Positions 1 to 8,090 of a stretch of DNA of 50,207 bases are shown here, one piece after another. This stretch comes from JBIOJM01 sp044450785 (GTDB taxonomy: Bacteria; Planctomycetota; Planctomycetia; Isosphaerales; Isosphaeraceae): positions 1-50,207 of the forward strand of contig JBIOJM010000023.1 in the NCBI GenBank assembly GCA_044450785.1. The letters are read 5' to 3'. The notes beneath the pieces were generated by a model. It searched no databases, was not told where the DNA came from, and saw only the letters and a program-made list of their open reading frames with translations. The stretch's first letter is position 1; each line of letters begins with the position of its first letter. The position numbers and the translations under genes were made by a program.

Positions 1-359
1 CCGGATGGCGGCCATTTCAAGTCCAGCAGCGCACGCGTCTGCGCGAAGCTCAACAGCGTCGATGCGTTGAAATCGGGCGGCGCTTGGCCGAACGGCGCAA
101 CGAACCCGGCGAAGCGCACCGGCGCGCCGACGCTGAGCGAGGTGGTGGACAGCGCGGTGGGTACAGCGACCGAGATACGTACCAGCTCTTTTCGCTTTGT
201 CGTGACGGGGCGGCGAAATCGGTCGCGACCATTGAGCTTAGAGACGAGCATGGCAACAAGCTGGTCGCGAATCGGGTCGTAGGAAGGGCCGATACAATCT
301 ACTTGGCAAGCAATGGCTCCTTGTACCGCGTCAATGTGCAGGCGGCCATTGGGGGGTGA
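1..359 (+). pseudogene. 3' end of an unknown gene, apparently frameshifted
   Basis: The window opens inside a gene. From base 1 the first frame gives protein-like sequence with high GC at third positions (PDGGHFKSSSARVCAKLNSV, then GGAWPNGATNPAKR) up to about base 170, after which it turns into Arg/Ser-rich nonsense. The third frame shows the opposite pattern: Arg-rich nonsense first, then plausible protein (DRDTYQLFSLCRDGAAKSVA ... NGSLYRVNVQAAIGG) ending in TGA at 357-359. The simplest reading is one gene with a frame change near 165-180. The product is not recognised and the upstream part lies outside the window. Confidence 0.35.
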
Positions 360-383
360 TTGAGGGCTAACCAAACGCTGCAC

Positions 384-442
384 CTGACCGGGGCCGCATC
401 ACGGCTTTTCGTGACATCAAGGTGTTGCAGCGGCCCCGGCAG
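384..442. other. Branched stem-loop between convergent genes
   Basis: A 13-bp GC-rich stem with a one-base bulge joins 384-397 to 430-442. Inside it sits a second perfect 5-bp hairpin (399-403 with 410-414, loop GCTTTT). It lies between the end of the partial gene at 359 and the stop of uvrA at 601, so it could act as a bidirectional terminator, although neither side carries a convincing T-run. The rest of 360-600 shows nothing else that I can name. Confidence 0.5.
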
Positions 443-600
443 GATGTGTGACACTTACCGCTGTCGAACGATCGCGGCAATCCCGGCCTCCCAGTCCGTC
501 ACCGCCGCCACAAAAGTTCTATCGAGCTGGCCTGGCATCCCGGTGAGGGTCTTCCCCCCGTAACTCGAGACGGCGCGATTTCGCGATTTCAACCCCGCGG

Positions 601-3462
601 CTACCCTGCGACCAGTGCCTTGGCCAGGACCTGACCGGTCGGCGACCCCGATTTCGCGACCTCTTCCGGCGTTCCTTGCGCCACCACCCGGCCTCCTTCG
701 TCACCGGCGCCCGGCCCCAGGTCGATGATCCAGTCGGCGCAGAGCATGACCTCGAGGCTATGCTCGATGACGATCAGCGAATGGCCGCGATCGACCAGAG
801 CGTTGAGCGCGTCGAGCAATTTCACGATGTCGACGGGATGGAGACCGGCGGTCGGCTCGTCGAGCAGGAAGATCGTGTGGGACTGAGCGAGGGCGCGATT
901 CAGGGCGGTCAGCGACCGGGCCAGGAAGCCGGCCAGCTTCAGCCGTTGCGCTTCGCCGCCGGAAAGCGTGGAAACGGGCTGACCGAGCCTCAAGTAGTCC
1001 AATCCGATATCGAGCATCGGCCGCAGCCTCGACTGGACCTTGGGGCGATTGCGAAAGAACAGGAACGCCTCCCGCACCGTCAGCTCGAGGACTTCGGCGA
1101 TGTTTCGTCCCCGGTAGGTGATCTCCAGGATTTCCGGCCGATAGCGGGTGCCGAGACATTCGGGGCAGCGAAAGATCACATCCGGCAGGAATTGCATGTC
1201 GATCGTGAGGAAGCCATTCCCCTGGCAGGCGTTGCAGCGCCCCCCCTCGACGTTGAAGCTGAACCGGCCGGCGTCGTAGTTCCGCAGCTTCGCCTCGTGA
1301 GTCGCGGCGAAGGTCTTGCGGATCTCGTCGAACGCCTTCAGGTGTGTGGCCGGGTTCGACCGGGCCGACCGCGCCAGCGGAGACTGGTCCAGGAAGACGG
1401 CGCCGGCAACTTCGCCGCTGATCTTGAGCCCGCCATGTGGGGCGGCGGTCGCGGGCTCGTTCGCGATCTGATGCCGCAGCGCCCTATAGAGCGTTTCCTC
1501 GACCAACGTGCTCTTGCCCGAGCCGCTCTTCCCCGTCACGACGCAGAGAACGCCCATCGGGAACGCGACATCGATCGATTTCAGGTTGTTTCCGCGGGCC
1601 CCCGTCAACCGGACGACCCGCCTGGTGATGGGTCGGCGCGCCTCCGGAACCGCGATCCGCTTGCGCCCGTTCAAGTATTCGCTGGTCGCGGATCCCTCGG
1701 CCTTCGAAAAACCGGCGAGCGGGCCGCTGTAGAGGACCTGGCCGCCCGCCGCACCGGCTCCTGGGCCAAGATCGACCACGTGATCCGACGCCCGGATCAG
1801 GTCGTGATCGTGTTCGACGACCACCAGCGTGTTCCCCTGGTCGCGGAGCCGGTGCAGGATCGCGATCAACGGGCCGACTTCGTCAGGATGGAGGCCGGCC
1901 GTGGGCTCGTCGAGCACGTAGAGCGTGTTGACCAGGCCGGAGCCGAGGGTCTTGGTCAGGGTGACCCGCTGCAGCTCGCCTCCCGAGAGGCTCCGCGCCG
2001 GCCGGTCGAGCGTCAAGTAGTCGAGCCCGATTCCGCTCAGGTAGCCAAGCCGGCTCTCGATCTGCGCCAGCACCCCGGCCGCCACCGGCTGGCGGCGCAG
2101 GGTTTCCAACCCACGGATGAATGAGCCGGCGTCGCGGATCGTCATCGCTGAGAGTGCGGCGATGTCACAGCTCTCGATCTTGACGGCGAGGGCCTCGGGC
2201 CGTAGCCGGGCACCGTGACATAGGGCACAGATCTGATATCGCCGCCAACGGCTGAGAAAAACCCGGTTGTGCACCTTGTAGGTCCGCCGCTCCAGGCCTC
2301 GGAAAAAACCCTTGAGTCCCGTGAATCCGCTTCCCGGAATGCCCTCGAGCAGCCGCTCGACCTGCTCGGCGCTCAAACGCTGAAACGGGACGTCGACCGG
2401 AATCTTGAGGGCGGGCGCTACCGCCAGCAGCTCCTCCAGAAAGCCCCGATATCCGGGCGTCGACCAGGGCGCGAGCGCACCCTCGCGAATGGTCTTTGAG
2501 CGGTCGGGAACGATGCGGCTCAGGTCGAGCTCCATGGTCTGGCCGAAACCCTCGCAGAGCGGACAGGCTCCCAGGGCCGTGTTGTATCGGAAAAGGTTCG
2601 GCTGCGGCTCGAGGTGATCCGTCCCGCACCGGCTGCACCGCCAACCGCGAACGTAGGTCCGTGAATCATCGCCGGCGATGATCCGGCACCGGCCCAGGCC
2701 CTTCGCGAACGCCGTTTCGATCGAATCGGCGCGCCGTTCGGGGGGGTCGCTGCCCCGGACCAGCCGGTCGACGATCCCGTCGACCATCACATCGCCGGCA
2801 AGCGCCAGATCCGGGTCATCAAGCGCCACGGTCTGCCCATTGACGCGGAGCCGCGTGAAACCCTCCGCGCGAAGAGACCGCAGGCGGGCAGTCCAATCGG
2901 TCCCGGCGCGCACTTCCAAGGGAAAGCCGATCTCGTATCGCGTGCCGGCGGGCCATGACTCGATCGCCTGCGAGACAGTGGCGGGGGAAGCGGGGACGAT
3001 GAGCTGACCACAGTGGCGGCAAACGACCTGGCCCGCGCGGGCGAAAAGCAAGCTGAGCGAGTCGTGGATCTCGGTAATCGTGCCGATCGTGCTTCGGGTG
3101 GAGTGACGGCCATGGAGCTGGCCGACAGCGATCGCGGGAGGGAGTCCGGCGATCAGGTCGGCGTCCGGTTTGTCCAGCTTGGCAAAGAACTGGCGCGTGT
3201 AGGGTGAGAACGTCTCCACGTACCGCCGCTGGCCCTCGGCGTAGAGGGTGTCGAATGCCAATGAGCTCTTGCCCGCTCCGCTGGCGCCGGTCACCACGAT
3301 CAGCCGGTAGAGGGGCAGATCGAGGTCGATCCCTTTGAGGTTATGGGTCCGAACCCCGCGTAAACTGAGCGACCGCTCGGGCCGGACCGTCATCGTGGAC
3401 GAGACGGGCGTGGTTCCCGGCGCCTTTGTCGGCGGCAAAGAGGGAGGAGTCCGGCGGGCCAT
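601..3462 (-). CDS. uvrA: UvrA-type excinuclease ABC subunit A (UvrA paralogue)
   Basis: DNA damage recognition ATPase of the UvrA family, with two ABC ATPase modules in one chain. Visible features in order: first Walker A GASGAGKSS (about residues 59-67), a CxxC...CxxC zinc module (CSRC...CPLC), first signature LSGGELQRV, second Walker A GKSGSGKST, a second zinc module (CNAC...CPEC) and second signature LSGGEAQRL followed by LLDEPTAGLHP. At 953 codons it has normal UvrA length. An alternative ATG at 3393 (MTVRPERS) would drop 23 residues and fits the usual UvrA N-terminus better. After the first Walker A it reads ETFSPYTRQFF, where canonical UvrA usually has ESLSAYARQFL, so this may be a paralogue rather than the main repair protein. 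No uvrB or uvrC is nearby. Confidence 0.93.
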   Translation of the reverse strand: MARRTPPSLPPTKAPGTTPVSSTMTVRPERSLSLRGVRTHNLKGIDLDLPLYRLIVVTGASGAGKSSLAFDTLYAEGQRRYVETFSPYTRQFFAKLDKPDADLIAGLPPAIAVGQLHGRHSTRSTIGTITEIHDSLSLLFARAGQVVCRHCGQLIVPASPATVSQAIESWPAGTRYEIGFPLEVRAGTDWTARLRSLRAEGFTRLRVNGQTVALDDPDLALAGDVMVDGIVDRLVRGSDPPERRADSIETAFAKGLGRCRIIAGDDSRTYVRGWRCSRCGTDHLEPQPNLFRYNTALGACPLCEGFGQTMELDLSRIVPDRSKTIREGALAPWSTPGYRGFLEELLAVAPALKIPVDVPFQRLSAEQVERLLEGIPGSGFTGLKGFFRGLERRTYKVHNRVFLSRWRRYQICALCHGARLRPEALAVKIESCDIAALSAMTIRDAGSFIRGLETLRRQPVAAGVLAQIESRLGYLSGIGLDYLTLDRPARSLSGGELQRVTLTKTLGSGLVNTLYVLDEPTAGLHPDEVGPLIAILHRLRDQGNTLVVVEHDHDLIRASDHVVDLGPGAGAAGGQVLYSGPLAGFSKAEGSATSEYLNGRKRIAVPEARRPITRRVVRLTGARGNNLKSIDVAFPMGVLCVVTGKSGSGKSTLVEETLYRALRHQIANEPATAAPHGGLKISGEVAGAVFLDQSPLARSARSNPATHLKAFDEIRKTFAATHEAKLRNYDAGRFSFNVEGGRCNACQGNGFLTIDMQFLPDVIFRCPECLGTRYRPEILEITYRGRNIAEVLELTVREAFLFFRNRPKVQSRLRPMLDIGLDYLRLGQPVSTLSGGEAQRLKLAGFLARSLTALNRALAQSHTIFLLDEPTAGLHPVDIVKLLDALNALVDRGHSLIVIEHSLEVMLCADWIIDLGPGAGDEGGRVVAQGTPEEVAKSGSPTGQVLAKALVAG

Positions 3463-3518
3463 CCCGCTCCATCCCGGAAGGAACGGCGGCGAGCCGGGAT
3501 CTCCGATCTCGCCGCCTT

Positions 3519-3788
3519 AGTGGTCCGTCAATCCGCGATTGACGGGTGAACCGGAACGACGAGACAACGGCCACGACGAGTCACCAAAGAAGAGCAAGAT
3601 TAGGAGGAAGATTACGATTAGGAAGAGGATGAAGAGCACGATCAAGATTAAGAGTAGGATCTCAGGCGCGCGCCTGTCCTGCTCTTGCTCGTGCTCTTAG
3701 TCCTCTTCCTAATCTTACTCTTCATCTTGCTCTTTCTCTCATGTGCGAGCCGCTCGTCAACCTGTCAATCGAAGATTGACTGGCCACT
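3519..3788. repeat. Nested inverted-repeat element with hairpin-bearing ends
   Basis: Fills the uvrA upstream gap (3463-3834). The ends 3519-3547 and 3760-3788 are 29-bp inverted repeats matching at 24 of 29 positions. Each end itself holds a hairpin: GTCAATC with GATTGAC around a 3-nt loop (9-bp stem at 3525-3545, 7-bp stem at 3764-3780). Inside, a purine-rich arm (about 3587-3660; words such as GATTAGGAAGAGGA) mirrors a pyrimidine-rich arm (about 3677-3745). They meet near a perfect 14-bp palindrome, CAGGCGCGCGCCTG (3663-3676). No coding potential or target-site duplication was found. It resembles a MITE/REP-like element; its class is unknown. Confidence 0.7.
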
Positions 3789-3834
3789 CGCTCTGATTGA
3801 ACCGCTGCAACCGCTCGGTGAGCTTGACCGGCGC

Positions 3835-5688
3835 TTACGGGTTGGACCGGCGCAGGGTAAATCCGGTCAAGGTGAAGCCGTCGTCATCCATCATGCTGAA
3901 GCTCCCTCCCAGCGACAGGTACTTGACGAACACCGAGAAATCAGGAAGTTTCTCGGTGGGGATCATTTTCTTCAGGCTGGGTAAGTCTTTAGCGCCTGGG
4001 GCCGCGGCCATCCCTTGCTGGATCGCTTTCTCGAACTGGCCGCTCTTGATCAGGTCGTAGGTGAGCCGGGCCGACTCGTCAGGGCGTATGTAGGAGAGGC
4101 CGCTCGATTTTTCCGGAAACTCCTTGGCGACGGTCTGGTACGACGTACTGTCGGCAAGGGTGGGGTTCCCCGGACGGAGCACTTGCTCGAGCAAGGTCGT
4201 ATCCGTGGTCATGAACAGCGTGTCCTTGGCGACCGCCAGGCTGATTGGGCCTTTGAGCCCTTGTGGATTGCCGGGTGCCTGATTGGGGAGGTTGACGGCC
4301 AGGTCGTAGATCGTGGTGCCCTGAAACTCGCGCTTCTCGGGGGCGGCCCCGGCGATCTGGAAGAGCTGGGTGAGCGTGTTCTGGAAGGCTTTCGTGTCTT
4401 CCAGGGCGATCGCGAGCAGCATGCGCTGGCTGTCCTCCTTGACCGGCTTCTTGAAGTCGCTGATCAGGGTGATCCGATCGCCCAGCGGCCCGAAGACGTC
4501 CTTCTGGAAGTTGAGCGGCTGACCTCCGCCGGGACCGACCAGTTGCTGCTCGATCACGTTGATCATGCCGGGCTGGAATTTGTTCACGAGGTCGTTGATC
4601 CCGGTGTAAACATTGTCGAGGTCGAAGCTCAATGTCTGGTAGGTGGCCACGGTGGCGGGCACCCACGACTCGGGCCGCAGCGCAAGCGGTGGAAAGGAGA
4701 AGATCTTGAGCAGGCCCGCCACAGGCTTGGGGGCGAGGAAGAACGTCTTGCTGAGGCTGTCGTAGTTCCCCGCTGCCAGGGTGAAGCAGCCGCCGACCGA
4801 TTTGAGCCCGTCGATGCCCATCTCCTTGACATAGAATTCAATCTGTTGAGCCTGGGCCGCGTTTGCCTTGGCGCTGGCGTCGATCAACACTTTGACGAGC
4901 TTGTTGACATTGAGATACCAGATGGCCTGGGCTCGGCTCGACTCGGTTTTCGCCTGGGTCTTGGCAAAAGGCTCGGTCGCGGCGAGCGAATTGTCGCGGC
5001 CCTCGCGATGGGTGGCCAGGTCCTTGATCAAGTCGACGTCGCTGGCGATGAAAAACAGGCTTCCCGCATTGGTCCAGGCCAGGGGGGGAGGCGGCGTTGG
5101 TTTCTCTTTCTCTTTTTCCTTCTCGTCTTTCTCTTTCTCTTGCTCTTTCTGCGGGAATCGAACGACATGGAGCGTCAGTCCATTGAACGATTCCGTGGAG
5201 GTCTTGGCGCCCGACGCCTCGGCCTCCTTCGTCGTACGGCCGAGGATGTCCAGCATCTTCTTCTCGTTCTCGCCGGTGTCGGCGAGGATCGCCCCGGCTA
5301 CGGGGAGGTTGGGATCGTCACGACCGACGGCGGCGATCGCAAGGGCCCCTTGGGGAAGCTCGAACAGCTCCTTGAGGCTCACGCCGATCTTCTCCTTGAG
5401 CCCCTTGGTGGCATCTTCGAGCTTGAGCGCGAGCTCGTCCTTGAAATCCTTGAGAGAGGGGTCGTTCCAGAGCTGACCGTACTGACTGTTTCGGAATGTC
5501 TCACGAAACGATTTGACATCGTTGAGCTTGAACAAGAAAATCGTGGTGTCGGGGAGGATCCGTTCCGGTGGTGTGGCGGCCAGAGCCAGGTGTGCGGGCA
5601 GTCCCGTCAAGACCCAAAGTCCCAGCCAGCCGATCTTGGCCGAGCGACGAATCGCCCGCTTCGCCGTGTGTATCACAGAAAACTCCAT
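3835..5688 (-). CDS. Secreted hypothetical protein with Glu/Lys-rich insert
   Basis: About 617 residues. The basic start, a hydrophobic stretch (WLGLWVLTGLPAHLALA) and a likely cut after LALA indicate Sec export. The body then opens with ERILPDTTIFLFKLNDVKSF, a form I associate with planctomycete exported DUF3352-like proteins. Around residues 185-205 a low-complexity run (KEQEKEKDEKEKEKEKP then prolines) separates two globular parts. No catalytic motif is visible and the function is unknown. The start is placed at ATG 5688, with GAGG about 10 nt upstream; an in-frame TTG at 5697 would add three residues. A long open frame on the opposite strand here is a codon-bias shadow. Confidence 0.8.
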   Translation of the reverse strand: MEFSVIHTAKRAIRRSAKIGWLGLWVLTGLPAHLALAATPPERILPDTTIFLFKLNDVKSFRETFRNSQYGQLWNDPSLKDFKDELALKLEDATKGLKEKIGVSLKELFELPQGALAIAAVGRDDPNLPVAGAILADTGENEKKMLDILGRTTKEAEASGAKTSTESFNGLTLHVVRFPQKEQEKEKDEKEKEKEKPTPPPPLAWTNAGSLFFIASDVDLIKDLATHREGRDNSLAATEPFAKTQAKTESSRAQAIWYLNVNKLVKVLIDASAKANAAQAQQIEFYVKEMGIDGLKSVGGCFTLAAGNYDSLSKTFFLAPKPVAGLLKIFSFPPLALRPESWVPATVATYQTLSFDLDNVYTGINDLVNKFQPGMINVIEQQLVGPGGGQPLNFQKDVFGPLGDRITLISDFKKPVKEDSQRMLLAIALEDTKAFQNTLTQLFQIAGAAPEKREFQGTTIYDLAVNLPNQAPGNPQGLKGPISLAVAKDTLFMTTDTTLLEQVLRPGNPTLADSTSYQTVAKEFPEKSSGLSYIRPDESARLTYDLIKSGQFEKAIQQGMAAAPGAKDLPSLKKMIPTEKLPDFSVFVKYLSLGGSFSMMDDDGFTLTGFTLRRSNP

Positions 5689-5860
5689 TTCAGGCAACCC
5701 TCGCTCACCGGCTGAGGGAACAGGTCTGGCCGCCGGCGAACGTGCCGGGGTCCCAAACTTGACTCCAGGCTCCGAGCCTGGCGCGCCGCCGGCGGTGACC
5801 GACGTGCCTTCCGATCACTAGAACGAACGTGACTCATGGAGGCGAGGTCTGCTCTCACGT

Positions 5861-6139
5861 CTAACGCGTCGTCTCTCGCTGGCCGGCGCGCCGTGCAGGT
5901 CCTCCGGCGGGTTTGACCGGCTTCTTGGCGCCGCTCGATCGCTCCTTCAAGCCCTCGGGCTGGCTCGCAATCTGGCGGCGAGGCGGGTCGAGATATCGAT
6001 AGCCGCTGTTGGGGTTGGCTTTGTCGTAGGCGAATGCTTCCCGATGATGGATGAATTCCTTGACATAGTAGACTGGAATCGCGAACCCCAGGTTGTCGGC
6101 GAAAGCAGCGTGAAAACCTCGGCTCGTCACGCCGATCAC
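5861..6139 (-). CDS. Displaced C-terminal part of the trypsin-like protease
   Basis: This frame opens with VIGVTSRGFHAAFADNLGFA and continues AIPVYYVKEFI. That is the sequence expected just after the catalytic serine of HtrA/DegP-type proteases, so it is the rest of the gene whose first part ends at 6136. It is unlikely to be translated on its own from the internal ATG at 6139. The tail is basic and proline-rich (KKPVKPAGGPARRAGQ) with no PDZ domain. Confidence 0.6.
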   Translation of the reverse strand: MIGVTSRGFHAAFADNLGFAIPVYYVKEFIHHREAFAYDKANPNSGYRYLDPPRRQIASQPEGLKERSSGAKKPVKPAGGPARRAGQRETTR

Positions 6140-6954
6140 TTCACCGCGATGGTTGACAGCGGACCACCCGAATTACCGGGATTGATCGCCGTGTCGGTCT
6201 GGAGGAAGATCTGGCCCTCCAGGCTGCGACTGCGATTGCTGACGATCCGTTGAGTGACCGAGCGCTCCAGACCCAGCGGATTGCCGACCGCGAACACGAC
6301 GTCACCGGCATTGACGTCCTCACCATTACCCAGGACGACATGGCTTGGTTTCAAGTCCGCGGGCAGCGGAAGCTTGAGAAGAGCCAGATCGAAGAATGGG
6401 TTCAAGGCGATGATCTCGACGTCCTCGATCCGGCGGCGGCTGAAACCGCCCGGCACGTTCACGTAGAGGATCGCCGAAATCCGGCTCTCACCCTGGACGA
6501 CGTGGTCATTGGTGATCGCGTACCCCTCCTTGTTGATAATGAACCCCGATCCCTTGCCGGAAGGCGTCTCGATCGAGATCACCGCCTCGCCGAACTTGTC
6601 GACGAGCTCCTTGACCGGCGAGGGCTTCATCACCCCCGTCGTATAGAACCCGGATGTGTCGAGCTCGCTCGCCCGCACCGTGCTCTTCGCGCCCGGGCCC
6701 GAGTCGTCGACCTTCGCTCGCCGCAGGATCTGGTCCCTGGGAATCCGCAGAATGTCGTAACCGAGATCGACGTAAAGCGCGGTCGCTCTCTCCGCGACGA
6801 TCTCACCGGTCACGCGCTGGCCGTCCTTGAGGATCACCGTTTCGAACTCGCCGGCTTCCAACGCCGAGACCGCTAGCAACCAGCACAATCCCATCACCGC
6901 AGTTGTCTGGAGACAGCGCACGAGCAACACACCCCCTCCCTCGAGCCACGCCAT
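6136..6954 (-). CDS. Trypsin-like (HtrA-type) serine protease, frameshifted near its end
   Basis: Exported serine protease. A hydrophobic signal stretch (AVMGLCWLLAVSALEA) is followed by a small N-terminal domain (ILKDGQRVTGEIVAERAT) and then the chymotrypsin fold. The catalytic triad is visible as His in AITNDHVV, Asp in NPFFDLALLKL and Ser in NPGNSGGP. Right after GGPL the frame runs into TIAVK-stop, while the expected continuation (NHRGEVIGVTSRGF) lies in another frame. One missing base near 6155-6157 would join both parts into a protein of about 360 residues. GTG codons a few residues downstream, behind a GAGGGAGG, are alternative starts. The catalytic serine is kept, but the truncated product would lack the last beta-strands. 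Confidence 0.85.
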   Translation of the reverse strand: MAWLEGGGVLLVRCLQTTAVMGLCWLLAVSALEAGEFETVILKDGQRVTGEIVAERATALYVDLGYDILRIPRDQILRRAKVDDSGPGAKSTVRASELDTSGFYTTGVMKPSPVKELVDKFGEAVISIETPSGKGSGFIINKEGYAITNDHVVQGESRISAILYVNVPGGFSRRRIEDVEIIALNPFFDLALLKLPLPADLKPSHVVLGNGEDVNAGDVVFAVGNPLGLERSVTQRIVSNRSRSLEGQIFLQTDTAINPGNSGGPLSTIAVK

Positions 6955-7105
6955 TCCTTCGCCATCGTTTGGATAAGCTCCATTGTAAGAATCATTTCGA
7001 TCCTTTCAACCCTGCCTGTCCGCGTTTCCGCGCCGGAACTCCGCGCATGATTGATTTGTTTATCTTCACCCGGTTTGCTACATTTCCAGAAGATGTGAAA
7101 TCGGC

Positions 7106-7135
7106 TTGACGGAACTTGCCGTTTCCGGCTAGTAA
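7106..7135 (+). promoter_or_regulatory. Possible sigma70-type promoter for the 7234 gene
   Basis: TTGACG (7106-7111) and TAGTAA (7130-7135) are separated by 18 bp, about 100 bp upstream of the GTG start at 7234. The -35 box is good and the -10 box weak. It lies in the divergent gap (6955-7233), which must also hold the protease promoter. Confidence 0.3.
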
Positions 7136-7233
7136 TGAATGAGCCTCGATTGGGCATTCATTTCTAGCCGCGGCAGAACAAATCGACCAGTCGCCTAGAG
7201 CAAGGGCTCACACAAGCATGGGGAGATCTTCCC

Positions 7234-8073
7234 GTGTCCATTCGTCCGAGGAGCGCGGATTTTCGGCCGCCTGAGGCTTTGAAACGGTGGATGTTGCCAG
7301 CGGTGCTGGCGATGCTCGTCGCGGCACCCTCTTGGTGCGTCGCTCGGCAAGAGGATCCCGCTGCGAATCCACAGGCAAATGCGAACAAGCCACCCGCGCC
7401 TGAACCCAAGCTGCCGAGCCCACCCAAGACTGCCGAGGTCACACTGGTCCCGGAGTTGCATACGATCGCGGTTCCCCACGATCGGACCGTGTTCAACGTT
7501 CAGATGGTGAGCGCGGCGCTCATTCCGCGAGACAAGGAGGGGATCTGGGTCCTCGACTTCGCATTCAAGTCGATCCGGATCAAGACCGTCGAGATCCCGG
7601 GAAAGGGACGCCGCCAGGTCCACTACCTCTACTACAAAGTCACCAACCGGACCGGCAAGCCGCGCGTGTTCGTTCCTGAGTTCGTCATGGTCAACGAGAC
7701 AGGCGAGAAGTTCGAGGAGAACGTGATTCCCCAGGCGATCCCCCTGATCCGGGCCCGCGAAGATGAAACGATCCCCCTCTTGGGCGCGGTCAACGTCATG
7801 GGCACGATTCACCCGAGCACCAAGCCAGACGTGGATGATGCAGTGTACGGCGTAGCCACCTGGGACAAATGGGATCTGAAGGCCGATCGATTCAGTATCT
7901 ACGTGCGAGGGCTATCCGACGGCTACAAGGAGGTTCCCGCGCCCAGCGGCGGTAAGCCTTCCGTGAAGTACAAGACGTTGCGGATCGATTTCATCAGGCG
8001 GGGCGACGAGCGCAACGTCAGCGAGAAGGAGATCTTCTTGAACGATCCGTCTCACGAGTGGATCTACTGGTGA
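7234..8073 (+). CDS. Secreted hypothetical protein, planctomycete type
   Basis: 279 residues starting with GTG, preceded by GGGGAG at 8-nt spacing. An N-terminal signal (WMLPAVLAMLVAAPSWCVA) is followed by a Pro/Ala/Asn-rich linker (NPQANANKPPAPEPKLPSPP) and then a beta-rich domain (VWVLDFAFKSIRIKTVEI-like, HYLYYKVTNRTGKPRVFVPE) ending SHEWIYW. The pattern suggests a periplasmic or surface protein. I recognise no enzyme motif. It is transcribed alone, divergent from the protease and convergent with queC. Confidence 0.8.
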   Translation: MSIRPRSADFRPPEALKRWMLPAVLAMLVAAPSWCVARQEDPAANPQANANKPPAPEPKLPSPPKTAEVTLVPELHTIAVPHDRTVFNVQMVSAALIPRDKEGIWVLDFAFKSIRIKTVEIPGKGRRQVHYLYYKVTNRTGKPRVFVPEFVMVNETGEKFEENVIPQAIPLIRAREDETIPLLGAVNVMGTIHPSTKPDVDDAVYGVATWDKWDLKADRFSIYVRGLSDGYKEVPAPSGGKPSVKYKTLRIDFIRRGDERNVSEKEIFLNDPSHEWIYW

Positions 8074-8090
8074 GGGGTGGGTGTCGGGCG

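Noticed and set aside
676..2124. Long plus-strand open frame opposite uvrA
   Set aside because: Composition is typical of an antisense shadow in a GC-rich gene, and UvrA motifs on the other strand account for the region.
4015..5715. 566-codon plus-strand open frame opposite the secreted protein
   Set aside because: Leu/Glu/Arg/Gly-rich sequence without domains; the minus-strand gene has a signal peptide and ordered strands.
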